Below, in pieces: positions 51,420 to 61,297 of a stretch of 64,000 nucleotides of DNA. A program made the position numbers and the translations under genes. Below the pieces are notes generated by a model, which was not told the origin of the DNA, did no database searches, and saw nothing but the letters and a program-made list of their open reading frames with translations. Source of the DNA: Cognatishimia sp. WU-CL00825 (GTDB lineage: Bacteria; Pseudomonadota; Alphaproteobacteria; Rhodobacterales; Rhodobacteraceae); the NCBI RefSeq assembly GCF_040364665.1, contig NZ_BAABWX010000003.1, forward strand, positions 1 through 64,000. The letters are read 5' to 3'. Every line of letters begins with the position of its first letter. Position 1 is the stretch's first letter.

Positions 51420-53359
51420 CGCTGTAACAAAGTCGCACCAACCAGTTCTTTGCTAAAGGGGACAGGCAGTGGGATCTTACCCAATCGCGCCCTATACACT
51501 GGAAGGCTTTCTGCGACGCGCATCACATAATTGCGGGTTTCATTAAACGGAATGTGTTCGATCCAATCAATAATATCCATCCCGCCCCGGCGTCTCGGAT
51601 CGCCATTGGTTTTCATCCAGCGCGTTGGACGGCTAGGTCCAGCGTTATACCCCGCAGCCACCATGATCACGTTGCCTTCAAATTCATCAGCCAGACCCGC
51701 CAAATAGGCGGTCCCAAGCGTCACATTATAATCTGGATCAGACAACAAACGTGATTTGGAATAGGGCACGCCTAAGGCACCCGCAACTTGCTTGGCCGTG
51801 CCGGGCAAGATTTGCATCAAGCCCTGCGCATTTGCACCAGATACCACCTTGGGATCAAACTCGCTTTCGCGTCGCGCAATGGCCAGTGCCATTTCAGCAG
51901 GTACAGGCAAGTTGCGTTTGGCCAAGGGATGCAAGGCATAATAAGGCGCGACCACCGTTGTGTCATATTGTACAAATCGCTTGCCCAACATCACCGCGAT
52001 ATGCGGTTCGTTGATTTCAATCGCCATTTGGCCCATTTGTGCCATTGTAGCTGAGTCCTGACTTTCCGCCAGGTGTGTCCAAAACCGTTCCGCCAAAGAT
52101 AGTTCGCCCGCATTGAGCAAAACAACGGCGGCCTGATGCACGGATGTGCGTGTGTAAGGAGCCCCGCGCCAAGGTGTGACCTTTGAATTGCCAGAAAGCC
52201 CCGGCTCTATTGGCAGCCCGGCTTTTTCGGCAGCCAGCAAACCATAAAAAGAGGTTTGATGTGCGCCTCCACCCGCATAGGCCCTCAAGGCCGCGTCACG
52301 CTCGCCCATCGCCTCGTAAGCGCGGCCAATCCAATACCCGGCACGACCATAAGATATTGGGGTTGCGACCGCTTGCTCAAAGCGCACAAAATGCTGCAGT
52401 GCCACGCCGGGTTTGTTCAAAAACCGCAGCGCCAGATAGCCTGACAACCACTCTAGATCAGCATAACTGCTGCCGTCTGACAGACCGTGGGCTGATGCAA
52501 CGCGATACGCCATGCTATGACGTCCCGCACGCATTTCGCTGCGGGCCAGTGCGCGCCGCCACCCGGCCCATTTGGCCGCATCCCCCAGTCGATTTGCGCT
52601 GCTTTGGGCCAGTAACAATTCTATCGCGCTGGCATTGCGCCCCTTGCGCGCGCGCCATTGAAACCGCTCAAATGCCAACCCTGGATCTTTGGCAAGCCGT
52701 CCGGGGACCGCCGCGATATAGCTATCAACCCCTTGACGATCAAACCGCAACGCCAAGCGTGCTTGCGCCAGTTTTTGCCGCCCATCGCTCACCAATGGAT
52801 AAAGCCGCTTGGCGTCACTTTCCCAGCCCTGCCACAGGGCATGGTCCAATCTTGCCGCATGGTGTTTCTTAAGCAATCGCCCATGATCTTTCAAAAAGGC
52901 ATCATGGGTTTCTGACCCCATTGGAAAGCTTAGCCAAGCTTTGACAATCTCGGCCTCTGCATCTCCGCGCCGCCCCTTGGAGCGCAACGCCTGTGCATAG
53001 GCTAATGCGCCCCTTGCCGTCTGCGTGCCCGGCGTATCAAAGAAGGCAATCACACGGTCGGCACTGGCATTCTGAAAAGACGGCTCTGACTGTTTGCGCA
53101 AATAGGGCAGACCGGGCCAATCCCCGCGACGGGCAAGAAACGCCGCGGCCTCGCCTGCACTCCCTTCGCCTGCGCGTAAGCGGTGCCACTCGACCAAATC
53201 GCGCAGCACATCATTTTCACGCTGGACAGCCCGTGCTGCCGCAACCCAGTCTTTCTGGCGCACTGCTTCCATCGCGGCCGCCAAACGCTGGCTTGCCTGC
53301 GCCACCGCCGCATCTGCCAAAAACACCGTCAACAGTACCGCCCAAATTAGCCTTATCAT
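51416..53359 (-). CDS. soluble lytic murein transglycosylase
   Basis: A 647-residue periplasmic enzyme of the Slt70 type. The signal peptide is MIRLIWAVLLTVFLADAAVAQA, then a long superhelical domain rich in alanine and arginine, then the catalytic goose-lysozyme-like domain with the acid Glu in ARRESEFDPKVVSGANAQGLMQILPGTA and AAGYNAGPSRPTRWM. It cleaves glycan strands of peptidoglycan. The start at 53359 is preferred; an ATG 9 nt upstream has a poorly spaced ribosome-binding site. It diverges from dapA, whose product feeds the same wall pathway. Confidence 0.92.
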   Translation of the reverse strand: MIRLIWAVLLTVFLADAAVAQASQRLAAAMEAVRQKDWVAAARAVQRENDVLRDLVEWHRLRAGEGSAGEAAAFLARRGDWPGLPYLRKQSEPSFQNASADRVIAFFDTPGTQTARGALAYAQALRSKGRRGDAEAEIVKAWLSFPMGSETHDAFLKDHGRLLKKHHAARLDHALWQGWESDAKRLYPLVSDGRQKLAQARLALRFDRQGVDSYIAAVPGRLAKDPGLAFERFQWRARKGRNASAIELLLAQSSANRLGDAAKWAGWRRALARSEMRAGRHSMAYRVASAHGLSDGSSYADLEWLSGYLALRFLNKPGVALQHFVRFEQAVATPISYGRAGYWIGRAYEAMGERDAALRAYAGGGAHQTSFYGLLAAEKAGLPIEPGLSGNSKVTPWRGAPYTRTSVHQAAVVLLNAGELSLAERFWTHLAESQDSATMAQMGQMAIEINEPHIAVMLGKRFVQYDTTVVAPYYALHPLAKRNLPVPAEMALAIARRESEFDPKVVSGANAQGLMQILPGTAKQVAGALGVPYSKSRLLSDPDYNVTLGTAYLAGLADEFEGNVIMVAAGYNAGPSRPTRWMKTNGDPRRRGGMDIIDWIEHIPFNETRNYVMRVAESLPVYRARLGKIPLPVPFSKELVGATLLQR

Positions 53360-53520
53360 GTCTTGCATTTTCCTAGGTGACACTGGATACGAACCAAACA
53401 TTAGTCCGTGCAGTAAAAAGCGCCAATCACAAACTTGGCAAACTGGCGACATATCGCTAGTGTCCGCGCGATCTATCATCGGGCGTTTCGCCCAGCTACG
53501 CAAAAACAAAGGAGCGTGTC

Positions 53521-54396
53521 ATGCTCAAAGGGTCTTTTCCCGCACTCGTCACGCCGTTTACGAACGGCGAGCTGGATTTGGAAACGCTTAAGAAGCTGGT
53601 CGAATGGCATATTGGCGAAGGCACCAATGGATTTGTGCCGGTTGGCACCACCGGCGAATCTCCGACACTGACGCATGAAGAACATGAAACAGTGATCCAA
53701 GAAGTTGTGCGCGCCGCCGCAGGACGGGTGCCTGTGATCGCAGGAGCCGGCAGCAACAATACGCTAGAGGCCATGCGCCTGATGCAGTTCGCCGAAAAAG
53801 CCGGTGCTGACGCGGGGCTTGTGGTGACGCCATATTATAACAAGCCAACGCAACGTGGCCTGATCGCGCATTTCACCGCGCTCCATGACTGCTGCAATTT
53901 ACCCATCATCATCTATAACATCCCCGGTCGTTCAGTTGTCGATATGACACCGGAAACCATGGGCAAGCTGGCAGAACTGCCGCGCATTGTTGGGGTCAAA
54001 GACGCCACTGGCGATATCAATCGTGTCAGCCAGCAACGCCTGACCTGCGGCACAGATTTTGTCCAGCTGTCTGGCGAAGATGGCACAGCATTGGCGTTTA
54101 ATGCTCATGGCGGCCAAGGCTGTATTTCAGTAACAGCCAATGTCGCGCCCCGCCTTTGTGCTGCATTTCAGGCCGCCACATTGGCGGGCGACTACTCCAA
54201 AGCGCTTGAGCTACAGGATCGCCTGTTCCCTTTGCACGAAGCCATCTTTGTCGAACCCGGCCTGGTGGGTGCAAAATATGCAATGGCCAAACTCGGCCTG
54301 TGCTCCGAAGAAGTGCGCTCGCCGCTGACGGGGCTGCTGGATGAAACCAAAGCCCAACTTGATGCCGCCATGCGCCACGCAGGCCTGATTGACTAA
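53521..54396 (+). CDS. dapA: 4-hydroxy-tetrahydrodipicolinate synthase
   Basis: A 291-residue TIM-barrel aldolase that condenses pyruvate and aspartate semialdehyde, the committed step to diaminopimelate and lysine. GTTGESPTL, the Tyr of [10 protein letters not shown] and the Schiff-base Lys of GVKDATGD are all present, as is the C-terminal region seen in the family. The start has AAAGGAG. Confidence 0.96.
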   Translation: MLKGSFPALVTPFTNGELDLETLKKLVEWHIGEGTNGFVPVGTTGESPTLTHEEHETVIQEVVRAAAGRVPVIAGAGSNNTLEAMRLMQFAEKAGADAGLVVTPYYNKPTQRGLIAHFTALHDCCNLPIIIYNIPGRSVVDMTPETMGKLAELPRIVGVKDATGDINRVSQQRLTCGTDFVQLSGEDGTALAFNAHGGQGCISVTANVAPRLCAAFQAATLAGDYSKALELQDRLFPLHEAIFVEPGLVGAKYAMAKLGLCSEEVRSPLTGLLDETKAQLDAAMRHAGLID

Positions 54397-54417
54397 GCAA
54401 GTCCGCTACGATCTACA

Positions 54418-54443
54418 AAGCCCTGGCCAACGCTGGGGCTTTT
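54418..54443 (+). terminator. putative terminator of dapA
   Basis: AAGCCC (54418-54423) and GGGCTT (54436-54441) form a 6-bp stem with a 12-nt loop that can pair partly, followed by TTTCG. Confidence 0.55.
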
Positions 54444-54458
54444 CGTTGACCGACCATG

Positions 54459-54479
54459 TTGTTCTTGACCTAAATACCC
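54459..54479 (-). repeat. 3' intergenic repeat, type 1 (copy 4)
   Basis: On the minus strand reads GGGTATTT-AGG-TCAAGAACAA, identical to copy 2. It lies about 100 bp downstream of ubiB in its sense direction, after a region with a possible stem (CCGGTAGCCGAAGGCTGGGG around 54505-54530). Confidence 0.8.
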
Positions 54480-54576
54480 CTGCCAGAGGCATTCGACCGA
54501 CCCAGCTACCCCAGCCTTCGGCTACCGGCGGGATCATGGCCTAGCAGGTAATGCAACAGCAGACCCGCCGCCTTGC

Positions 54577-56109
54577 TTAAATCAACCAGAAGATCGCGCA
54601 AGCCCCTGCAGCCCCGATCATAACACCGCCCAATCCAGCCAGTGTCACCAGTGGCCAGGCGCGTTTCTTTGCTGTGTCTTGCGGTGTGACCTGTTTGATA
54701 AGCGCTGCTTCCACAAGCCCGGGAAGACGTGGCCCAAACCGCGCCAGTACTTTTGCGGTTTTCAACAGATCGCGTGCCGCGGCCTTTGGACCAATCGACT
54801 CTTTAATATAGCCGCCGACAACCGGCTTAGCGACATCCCAGATATTTAGGGAATTGTCCAAGGACCGCGCCACGCCTTCGACCACAACCATGGTGCGCTG
54901 CAACAAAATAAGTTCGGTACGGGTTTCCATGCCAAACCGTTCAGTCACTTCAAACAGATAGTTTAGCAGCCGACCCATTGAAAGCTTGCTGGCGTCCATG
55001 CCGAATATCGGTTCGCCGACGGCCCGAAGCGCTCGGGCAAATTCATCGACATCTTGATCAGCAGGCACATAGCCAGCTTCAAAATGCACTTCGGCCACAC
55101 GCTGGTAATCGCGTTGGATAAACCCATAGAGGATTTCCGCATATACCCGGCGGGTATATTCGTCGATATGGCCCATGATCCCAAAATCATAGGCGATGAT
55201 ATCGCCATTGGCGGCCACTTTCAGGTTGCCCTGATGCATATCAGCGTGAAAAAACCCATCCCGCAACGCGTGGCTTAAAAACAGTTCCAGCACTCGGCTG
55301 CCAAGCGCATGACGATCGTGGCCGGCCGCGTCCAATGCCGCGTTATCCCCTAAAGAAACGCCCTCAGCCCAGTCCATCGTCATAACACGACGCCCTGAAT
55401 GTTCCCAGTTTACAGCCGGCACCTGAAAGCCGGCGTCTGCCGCAGTATTGGCAGAAAACTCACTGGCAGAACTGCTTTCCAAGCGCAGATCCAGCTCACC
55501 AGTTACCACTCCGTCAAAATGTTCGATCACTGCGCGCGGCCGCAAGCGGCGCGAAAACGGGGCAACGAATTCGATGAAATCCGCCGCAAAGTAGAACGCA
55601 TCCACATCCTTACGAAAGGCGCGTTCGATACCGGGGCGCAGCACCTTGACGGCCACAACTTCGCCGCTGTCGACCAGTCGCGCCTTGTGCACCTGAGCGA
55701 TGGAAGCTGCTGCAACCGGTTCCGAAAACTCAGAGAAGATTTCGTCAGCGTCTGTGCCGCGTTCCGCGGCCACAGCCGCCTTGGCTTCTGCAACACTAAA
55801 GGGAGGCAGGCGGTCTTGCAGCACGCGCAATTGCGTCGCCAATTCATTGCCCACCACGTCAGGCCGGGTCGAAAGCACCTGGCCAAATTTGATATAGGCC
55901 GGTCCCAGGGCGGTTAGCGCGCGCACGACCGGTGGCTGGCTAACGTCGCCCTTGATACCAATCCAACGGAACGGGAAAACCAAACCTCGGGCAACAATGC
56001 GCAGGGCTTTGGGGGCTTCAAAGGCCTCTAGAACGACGCTCATCGCGCCGGTGCGTTCAAGTGTTGCACCCGTGCGGATCAAGCGCCAGATATTGTGGGG
56101 TCCGCGCAT
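54577..56109 (-). CDS. ubiB: UbiB, ubiquinone biosynthesis atypical kinase/ATPase
   Basis: A 510-residue ABC1/ADCK-family protein. It has the KxGQ-type motif GPAYIKFGQVLSTRPD, the Ala-rich loop AAASIAQVHKA, the Lys of VAVKVLRPG, and DGFFHADMHQGNLKV with AYDFGIMG as catalytic and metal loops. A C-terminal hydrophobic helix (about 485-508) anchors it to the membrane. It supports several steps of ubiquinone synthesis. It starts 1 bp after ubiE. Confidence 0.95.
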   Translation of the reverse strand: MRGPHNIWRLIRTGATLERTGAMSVVLEAFEAPKALRIVARGLVFPFRWIGIKGDVSQPPVVRALTALGPAYIKFGQVLSTRPDVVGNELATQLRVLQDRLPPFSVAEAKAAVAAERGTDADEIFSEFSEPVAAASIAQVHKARLVDSGEVVAVKVLRPGIERAFRKDVDAFYFAADFIEFVAPFSRRLRPRAVIEHFDGVVTGELDLRLESSSASEFSANTAADAGFQVPAVNWEHSGRRVMTMDWAEGVSLGDNAALDAAGHDRHALGSRVLELFLSHALRDGFFHADMHQGNLKVAANGDIIAYDFGIMGHIDEYTRRVYAEILYGFIQRDYQRVAEVHFEAGYVPADQDVDEFARALRAVGEPIFGMDASKLSMGRLLNYLFEVTERFGMETRTELILLQRTMVVVEGVARSLDNSLNIWDVAKPVVGGYIKESIGPKAAARDLLKTAKVLARFGPRLPGLVEAALIKQVTPQDTAKKRAWPLVTLAGLGGVMIGAAGACAIFWLI

Positions 56110-56110
56110 A

Positions 56111-56863
56111 TTAGATTTTCCACCCAGAATGTAGGGCGGCGATGCCCATGCTCAGATTTCGGTACTTCGCATTTTCAAATCCAGCGGTTTTTACCATATC
56201 TAAAAAGGTCTCTTGGTCTGGAAATTTACGAATAGATTCAACAAGGTATTGATAGCTGTCGCGGTCGTTGGCGATCAGTTTTCCCATTTCAGGAATCACA
56301 TTAAAGGAATAGCGATCATAGGCCCATTGCATAGCTGGGTTTGGCAATTGGCTAAATTCTAGCACCATCAAACGGCCACCGGGTTTCAACACCCTATAGG
56401 CTTCGTTCAAGGCTTCCTGTGGGCGTGTCACGTTACGGATGCCAAAAGAAATTGTATAAACATCAAAGGTGCTGTCTTCAAACGGCAGCGCCATTGCGTC
56501 GCCAACAACCCAATCCAAACTGTCGGCCAGTTGTTCTGCTTGGGCTCGCTGACGCCCGGCCACCAGCATCGGTTCGGTCAGATCACAGACTGTGGCATGG
56601 CCTTCACCAGCGCGGCCCAAGAACTTGAACGACACGTCCCCCGTGCCGCCCGCAACATCCAGCAGCTTCTGTCCCTTACGTGGTGCCAGCCAATCCATCA
56701 TGGCTTCTTTCCAAACCCGGTGAATGCCCATGCTCATGACGTCGTTCATCACGTCATATTTGCTGGCAACAGAGTTAAACACCCCCTGCACGCGCCCGGC
56801 CTTTTCGGACTCTGGAACGGTTTCAAATCCGAAATGTGTGGTGTTTTGGTCTTGTTGGGTCAT
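56111..56863 (-). CDS. ubiE: UbiE, demethylmenaquinol/2-polyprenyl-benzoquinol methyltransferase
   Basis: A 250-residue class I methyltransferase. The SAM-binding loop [16 protein letters not shown], the family motif [31 protein letters not shown] and the C-terminal [17 protein letters not shown] are all present. It performs the C-methylation of ubiquinone synthesis. First of the ubiE-ubiB operon, divergent from mutM. Confidence 0.96.
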   Translation of the reverse strand: MTQQDQNTTHFGFETVPESEKAGRVQGVFNSVASKYDVMNDVMSMGIHRVWKEAMMDWLAPRKGQKLLDVAGGTGDVSFKFLGRAGEGHATVCDLTEPMLVAGRQRAQAEQLADSLDWVVGDAMALPFEDSTFDVYTISFGIRNVTRPQEALNEAYRVLKPGGRLMVLEFSQLPNPAMQWAYDRYSFNVIPEMGKLIANDRDSYQYLVESIRKFPDQETFLDMVKTAGFENAKYRNLSMGIAALHSGWKI

Positions 56864-57010
56864 GTCACTGCCACTCGTAATGTCGTGCCCTACATATAGA
56901 GCGTTTCAAAGCCGCACAATGCGCTGATTAGACCGCAGGGCCCACCCCCTACCTTTGGCCTTAAAAACAGGCTATCCAGACCCAGTCTCGCACAACAAGA
57001 AAGGCGCGCC

Positions 57011-57862
57011 ATGCCCGAATTACCAGAGGTCGAAACCGTACGACGCGGTCTGGTGCCTGCTATGGAAAATGCGACGATCAAACAGGCCGACATAAACCGG
57101 CCCGATCTGCGTTGGCCCTTTCCGGAACGCATGGCACAAAGGCTAACGGGCGCGACAGTTAAGCAACTGCGACGCCGCTCAAAGTATATTCTCGCGGACC
57201 TCTCGACCGGGGAAACCTTACTGATCCATTTGGGCATGTCGGGCCGGATGCTGGTGTCTGGCGACCCACTTGGGCAATTTGCGCATGACCATCCGGCCCC
57301 CGAGAAACACGATCATGTGGTTTTGCATATGGGAAACGGCGCGCGCATCACGTTTAACGACCCGCGCCGCTTCGGTGCAATGGATTTGCTGGACACGGCT
57401 TCGGCACCTGAACACCCTTTACTGGCCAGTATTGGGCCGGAACCTTTGGGCAATGATTTCCACGAGGACTACCTGATTGCCCGGCTTAGTGGACGCAAAA
57501 CACCGGTCAAATCAGCGCTCTTAGATCAGAAGATTGTTGCGGGTTTGGGCAATATCTATGTGTGCGAGGCACTTTACCGCGCAAAAATCGCGCCCAAACG
57601 CCACGTCAACAATCTCTCAAATACCGAGATTTCATCGCTGATTCCAATCATCCGAACGGTGCTCGAAGATGCGATTTCTGCGGGGGGTTCCTCGCTCAAG
57701 GATTTCCGCCAAACGCATGGAGAACTTGGATATTTTCAACACTCCTTTGATGTCTATGGCCGTGAGGGTGCCCCCTGTCACACCGATGATTGTGATGGGC
57801 AAATTACACGAATCACCCAGTCGGGTCGTTCCACTTTCTATTGTGCGCAATGCCAAAGATAA
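57011..57862 (+). CDS. mutM: formamidopyrimidine-DNA glycosylase
   Basis: A 283-residue Fpg protein. The mature N-terminal Pro and Glu catalyst are in [14 protein letters not shown], Lys in KYILADL, and a helix-two-turn-helix [15 protein letters not shown]. The C-terminal zinc finger is CHTDDC...FYCAQC; the first pair is spaced C-x4-C rather than the usual C-x2-C. It removes 8-oxoguanine and Fapy lesions. The start is immediately preceded by AAGGCGCGCC. Confidence 0.95.
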   Translation: MPELPEVETVRRGLVPAMENATIKQADINRPDLRWPFPERMAQRLTGATVKQLRRRSKYILADLSTGETLLIHLGMSGRMLVSGDPLGQFAHDHPAPEKHDHVVLHMGNGARITFNDPRRFGAMDLLDTASAPEHPLLASIGPEPLGNDFHEDYLIARLSGRKTPVKSALLDQKIVAGLGNIYVCEALYRAKIAPKRHVNNLSNTEISSLIPIIRTVLEDAISAGGSSLKDFRQTHGELGYFQHSFDVYGREGAPCHTDDCDGQITRITQSGRSTFYCAQCQR

Positions 57863-57924
57863 CTTGATCAACCATGTGCAAGTGGTAAGGAATCGTTCTG
57901 ACCGGAACAACAGAAAGCAAATCC

Positions 57925-58701
57925 ATGGCCTTTGAGACGATCATCGTCGAAGTGGAAGATCACGTAGCACTGATCAAGCTTAACCGCCCAGACGCATTGA
58001 ATGCGTTGAACTCTCAGTTGCTTGGGGAACTGGCAACGGCCTTGGAAGAGGCTGATGCAAACGACAAAGTGCGCTGCATCGTTCTGACAGGGTCAGAAAA
58101 GGCATTTGCCGCTGGCGCAGACATCAAGGAAATGTCTGAAAAAACATTCGTTGATATGTATCTGTCCAATTTCTTTGCGCGCGAAGGCGACGCGGTTGCA
58201 AACACCCGCAAACCGATCATTGGCGCCGTTTCAGGCTATGCTCTTGGCGGCGGCTGCGAACTGGCGATGATGTGTGATTTTCTCATTGCGTCCGAGACTG
58301 CAAAGTTTGGCCAGCCAGAAATCAACTTGGGTGTAATTGCCGGTATCGGTGGCACCCAGCGCCTGACGCGGTTTGTTGGCAAATCCAAATCAATGGATAT
58401 GCACCTGACAGGCCGCTTTATGGATGCCGCAGAGGCTGAGCGCTCTGGTTTGGTGTCTCGTGTTGTTCCAGCCAAAAAGCTGATGGACGAGGCGATGGGT
58501 GCCGCACAAAAGATTGCGGAAAAGTCGATCATTGCAAGCTTGGCAGCCAAAGAAGCCGTGAACCGGGCTTATGAGACAACCATGAGTGAGGGTATTCTGT
58601 TTGAACGCCGCTTGTTTCATTCGTTGTTTGCGACAGAAGACCAGAAAGAAGGCATGGCTGCTTTTCAGGAAAAACGCGAAGCGCAATTTCGCGACAAGTA
58701 A
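57925..58701 (+). CDS. enoyl-CoA hydratase
   Basis: A 258-residue crotonase-fold enzyme. The oxyanion-hole segments AAGADIKEM and [20 protein letters not shown] and the catalytic glutamates (GGCELAM and [14 protein letters not shown]) are intact. It hydrates trans-2-enoyl-CoA in fatty acid oxidation. It lies between mutM and rpsT, a position kept in many Rhodobacterales, and ends in a strong terminator. Confidence 0.92.
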   Translation: MAFETIIVEVEDHVALIKLNRPDALNALNSQLLGELATALEEADANDKVRCIVLTGSEKAFAAGADIKEMSEKTFVDMYLSNFFAREGDAVANTRKPIIGAVSGYALGGGCELAMMCDFLIASETAKFGQPEINLGVIAGIGGTQRLTRFVGKSKSMDMHLTGRFMDAAEAERSGLVSRVVPAKKLMDEAMGAAQKIAEKSIIASLAAKEAVNRAYETTMSEGILFERRLFHSLFATEDQKEGMAAFQEKREAQFRDK

Positions 58702-58719
58702 AGCCCATGACAATTTTCT

Positions 58720-58747
58720 AAGGCCGCCGTTTTTCGGCGGCCTTTTT
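58720..58747 (+). terminator. Rho-independent terminator of the enoyl-CoA hydratase gene
   Basis: AAGGCCGCCG (58720-58729) and CGGCGGCCTT (58735-58744) form a perfect 10-bp stem with a TTTTT loop, followed by TTT. Confidence 0.95.
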
Positions 58748-58905
58748 CCTGCGCATTGGGTTGTTGCAAAAATGCGTCGCGATTCGGTTGGATTGATCCA
58801 AACAACACGACGTGGAACATCCTGCATTTTGCTATTCCCTTTATACAAAAAACGCATTATAGAGCGCCGTCATACATGCGCGTGATGCCCGCCTAGGCAA
58901 GAATC

Positions 58906-58926
58906 GTCCCGAGAGATCGGGCGGAC
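58906..58926 (+). promoter_or_regulatory. leader hairpin upstream of rpsT
   Basis: The 240-bp leader of rpsT contains CCCGA-GAGA-TCGGG (58908-58921), extendable by flanking GT/GGAC bases, followed by TCGTTTTAGGAG. It could be a transcription attenuator or a site where S20 controls its own mRNA. I see no gene in the rest of the leader. Confidence 0.3.
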
Positions 58927-58988
58927 TCGTTTTAGGAGTGTGCACGCAACCGCATCGCAACGAACACTGAAATAAAGGTCTGAGATTC

Positions 58989-59252
58989 ATGGCAAACTCA
59001 CCACAAGCTAAAAAACGCGCCCGTCAGAATGAAGCACGTTTTGCTGTAAACAAAGCACGTCGCTCTCGCATCCGCACATTCCTGCGCATCACCGAAGAAG
59101 CCATTGCTTCTGGCGACCAAGCGGCAGCAACAGCGGCTTTGAAAGCTGCTCAACCAGAAGTAATGCGCGGCGTTACTAAAGGTGTTTTCCACAAAAACAC
59201 AGCATCTCGCAAAATCTCTCGCTTGGCAGCTCGTGTAAAAGCACTGGGCTAA
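58989..59252 (+). CDS. rpsT: 30S ribosomal protein S20
   Basis: An 87-residue basic, alanine-rich helical protein ([27 protein letters not shown]) of the S20 family. It binds 16S rRNA early in 30S assembly. Single gene with its own leader and terminator. Confidence 0.97.
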   Translation: MANSPQAKKRARQNEARFAVNKARRSRIRTFLRITEEAIASGDQAAATAALKAAQPEVMRGVTKGVFHKNTASRKISRLAARVKALG

Positions 59253-59275
59253 GTCACTCTGAGACTTACAGATTT

Positions 59276-59307
59276 AAGGCGTCCTCTATACGAGGGCGCC
59301 TTTTTTT
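59276..59307 (+). terminator. Rho-independent terminator of rpsT
   Basis: AAGGCGTCCTC (59276-59286) and GAGGGCGCCTT (59292-59302) form an 11-bp stem with one T-G pair and a five-base loop, followed by a run of T. Confidence 0.93.
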
Positions 59308-59553
59308 ATTGCGCTTTAGAAAACCCCCAAGAGATTCTTTTTCAGCTTTTGCAGAGTCAAGATCGAAGATCTATTGCTCGTACACAGCCGAAATTGCTAG
59401 TTTCGTAAGTGCGATTCACATCGTCACTTTCGGGGGGCCGGCGCTAATCAGCTTAAACTGAAACGCTGCTTGATAGTTCAACCGACGGGAGCATTGGCCA
59501 ATACCAAAGGCCGACCGTCTAGGGAACCGAGCACAGCGCAAAGCCTATTTGCT

Positions 59554-59567
59554 CGCACATATGTGCG
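59554..59567. promoter_or_regulatory. 14-bp palindrome upstream of dnaA
   Basis: CGCACATATGTGCG is perfectly symmetric and lies 180-190 bp before the dnaA start. It may bind a dimeric regulator of dnaA; nothing identifies the protein. Confidence 0.35.
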
Positions 59568-59745
59568 CTAAAGACAGAACAATCGGCAAAGTGGGGACTT
59601 TGTCGAAACAGAGTAGATTTGTCTGTAGAGTGCCATTGGCACAGCAAATTCCAGTACGGACCTTAGAGAGTCGATGCGAATCGGGGTAAGGCAAACGACT
59701 TGGGGCATGGGCCCTCCTAATGGCAAGACGCGGAATCGGGGACAG

Positions 59746-61140
59746 ATGAGACAGGAGCATTGGGGGTCGCTTCAAAAAGACCTTTTAAATACAGTAGGGC
59801 AGAATAACTATAAGGCGTGGATTGAACCGCTGAAGTTTGCCGATTTGGAAAATGGTGTGGCCACCTTTACCGTGCCAACCAACTTTATCGGCAACTATGT
59901 GTCTCAGAATTTCGGCGATTTGATCATTCACCAGCTGACCCAAGCTGGCGAGGCCGTTCAGCGAGTCCACTTTCGCGTGGCCAACCGAAACGCGGCAAAC
60001 GGTGGTGTCACAGCACCTGCTATTCAAGCCGCAGCGTCTGCAAAGACCCACATTGCAAAGCAGTCGGCAAACAACGCCCAAGAAACGTCACGCGACACGC
60101 TGCCTGGTGCCCCGCTTGATGCGCGTTTCACATTTGACAGCTTTGTTGTTGGCAAGCCAAACGAATTGGCCAACGCCGCCGCGCGGCGCGTAGCAGAGGG
60201 CGGCCCGGTCACGTTCAACCCGCTTTTTCTGTATGGTGGTGTTGGCCTTGGTAAAACACACCTGATGCACGCCATTGCATGGGAGCTTCAAACGCAACGC
60301 CCTGACCTGAACGTGCTTTACCTGTCTGCCGAACAGTTCATGTACCGATTTGTTCAAGCGCTGCGTGATCGCAAGATGATGGACTTTAAAGAGCTGTTTC
60401 GGTCCGTCGATGTTTTGATGGTCGACGATGTGCAATTCATCGCGGGCAAAGATTCCACCCAAGAAGAGTTCTTTCACACCTTCAATGCCTTGGTGGACCA
60501 AAACAAACAGATCATCATTTCAGCAGACCGCGCACCCGGTGAAATCAAAGATCTCGAGGATCGTATTCGCTCACGTCTGCAATGTGGTTTGGTGGTTGAT
60601 CTACACCCAACCGACTATGAACTGCGCCTTGGCATTCTGCAGTCCAAAGTGGATCAATACCGCGCCCAATATCCGGATCTTGAATTGGCAAATGGCGTGC
60701 TGGAATTTCTGGCCCATCGCATTTCTACCAACGTGCGCGTGCTAGAAGGGGCCCTGACGCGTCTCTTCGCCTTTGCCTCGTTGGTTGGCCGCGAGATCAC
60801 GATGGATTTGACCCAGGATTGTCTGTCTGATGTGCTGCGCGCAAGCGAACGCAAAATCAGCGTCGAAGAAATTCAGCGTCGGGTCGCTGAGCATTACAAC
60901 ATTCGGCTTTCTGACATGATTGGCCCTAAGCGCGTGCGTAATTTTGCCCGCCCCCGCCAAGTTGCGATGTTCCTGTGCAAACAGCTGACCAGCCGCTCGC
61001 TACCAGAAATCGGCCGCAGGTTTGGCGGACGTGACCACACCACCGTGATGCATGGGGTCAAACGCATCGAAGAGCTGCGCAGCAGCGATGGGCAAATCGC
61101 CGAAGACCTCGAAATGCTACGTCGTGCGCTCGAAGCGTGA
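59746..61140 (+). CDS. dnaA: chromosomal replication initiator protein DnaA
   Basis: A 464-residue AAA+ initiator. Domain I starts WGSLQKDLLNTVGQNNYKAWIEPL; a low-complexity linker covers about 85-125; AAA+ has Walker A GGVGLGKTH and Walker B VLMVDDVQFIAGK; the DNA-binding helix-turn-helix ends with the signature GGRDHTTVMHGVKRI. It opens the origin and acts as a transcription factor. The ATG at 59746 matches the family start; in-frame ATGs at 59674 and 59707 would add non-conserved residues. Confidence 0.97.
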   Translation: MRQEHWGSLQKDLLNTVGQNNYKAWIEPLKFADLENGVATFTVPTNFIGNYVSQNFGDLIIHQLTQAGEAVQRVHFRVANRNAANGGVTAPAIQAAASAKTHIAKQSANNAQETSRDTLPGAPLDARFTFDSFVVGKPNELANAAARRVAEGGPVTFNPLFLYGGVGLGKTHLMHAIAWELQTQRPDLNVLYLSAEQFMYRFVQALRDRKMMDFKELFRSVDVLMVDDVQFIAGKDSTQEEFFHTFNALVDQNKQIIISADRAPGEIKDLEDRIRSRLQCGLVVDLHPTDYELRLGILQSKVDQYRAQYPDLELANGVLEFLAHRISTNVRVLEGALTRLFAFASLVGREITMDLTQDCLSDVLRASERKISVEEIQRRVAEHYNIRLSDMIGPKRVRNFARPRQVAMFLCKQLTSRSLPEIGRRFGGRDHTTVMHGVKRIEELRSSDGQIAEDLEMLRRALEA

Positions 61141-61163
61141 CAAAAGACTAAAAAACGCAAATT

Positions 61164-61189
61164 AGCGGGCCCAATTCGGCCCGCTTTTT
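61164..61189 (+). terminator. Rho-independent terminator of dnaA
   Basis: AGCGGGCC (61164-61171) and GGCCCGCT (61178-61185) form a perfect stem with a six-base loop, followed by TTTTC. It implies that dnaN has its own promoter in 61190-61290. Confidence 0.88.
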
Positions 61190-61297
61190 CTTTGGGCGGT
61201 TGACGCTCCTTTAAATACAGCCGACAAACGAAAAAAGTCTTGAGCCAGAGGGGGAAACAGCTACTGTGAGCTCCCCGGCAATGCGGAGGATATAGGG

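Larger units (their letters stand above)
59253..59745. promoter_or_regulatory. rpsT-dnaA intergenic region, rich in GANTC
   Basis: The only gene-free stretch over 300 bp in the window. After the rpsT terminator it contains six GANTC sites (59333, 59354, 59413, 59668, 59678 and 59733), where about two are expected by chance, and a 14-bp palindrome at 59554. GANTC is the target of the alphaproteobacterial cell-cycle methylase CcrM. I find no cluster of TTATCCACA-type DnaA boxes, so I do not call an origin here. Confidence 0.5.

Noticed and set aside
59253..59745. Possible replication origin next to dnaA
   Set aside because: No cluster of DnaA boxes and no AT-rich unwinding region; in many alphaproteobacteria the origin is not beside dnaA.
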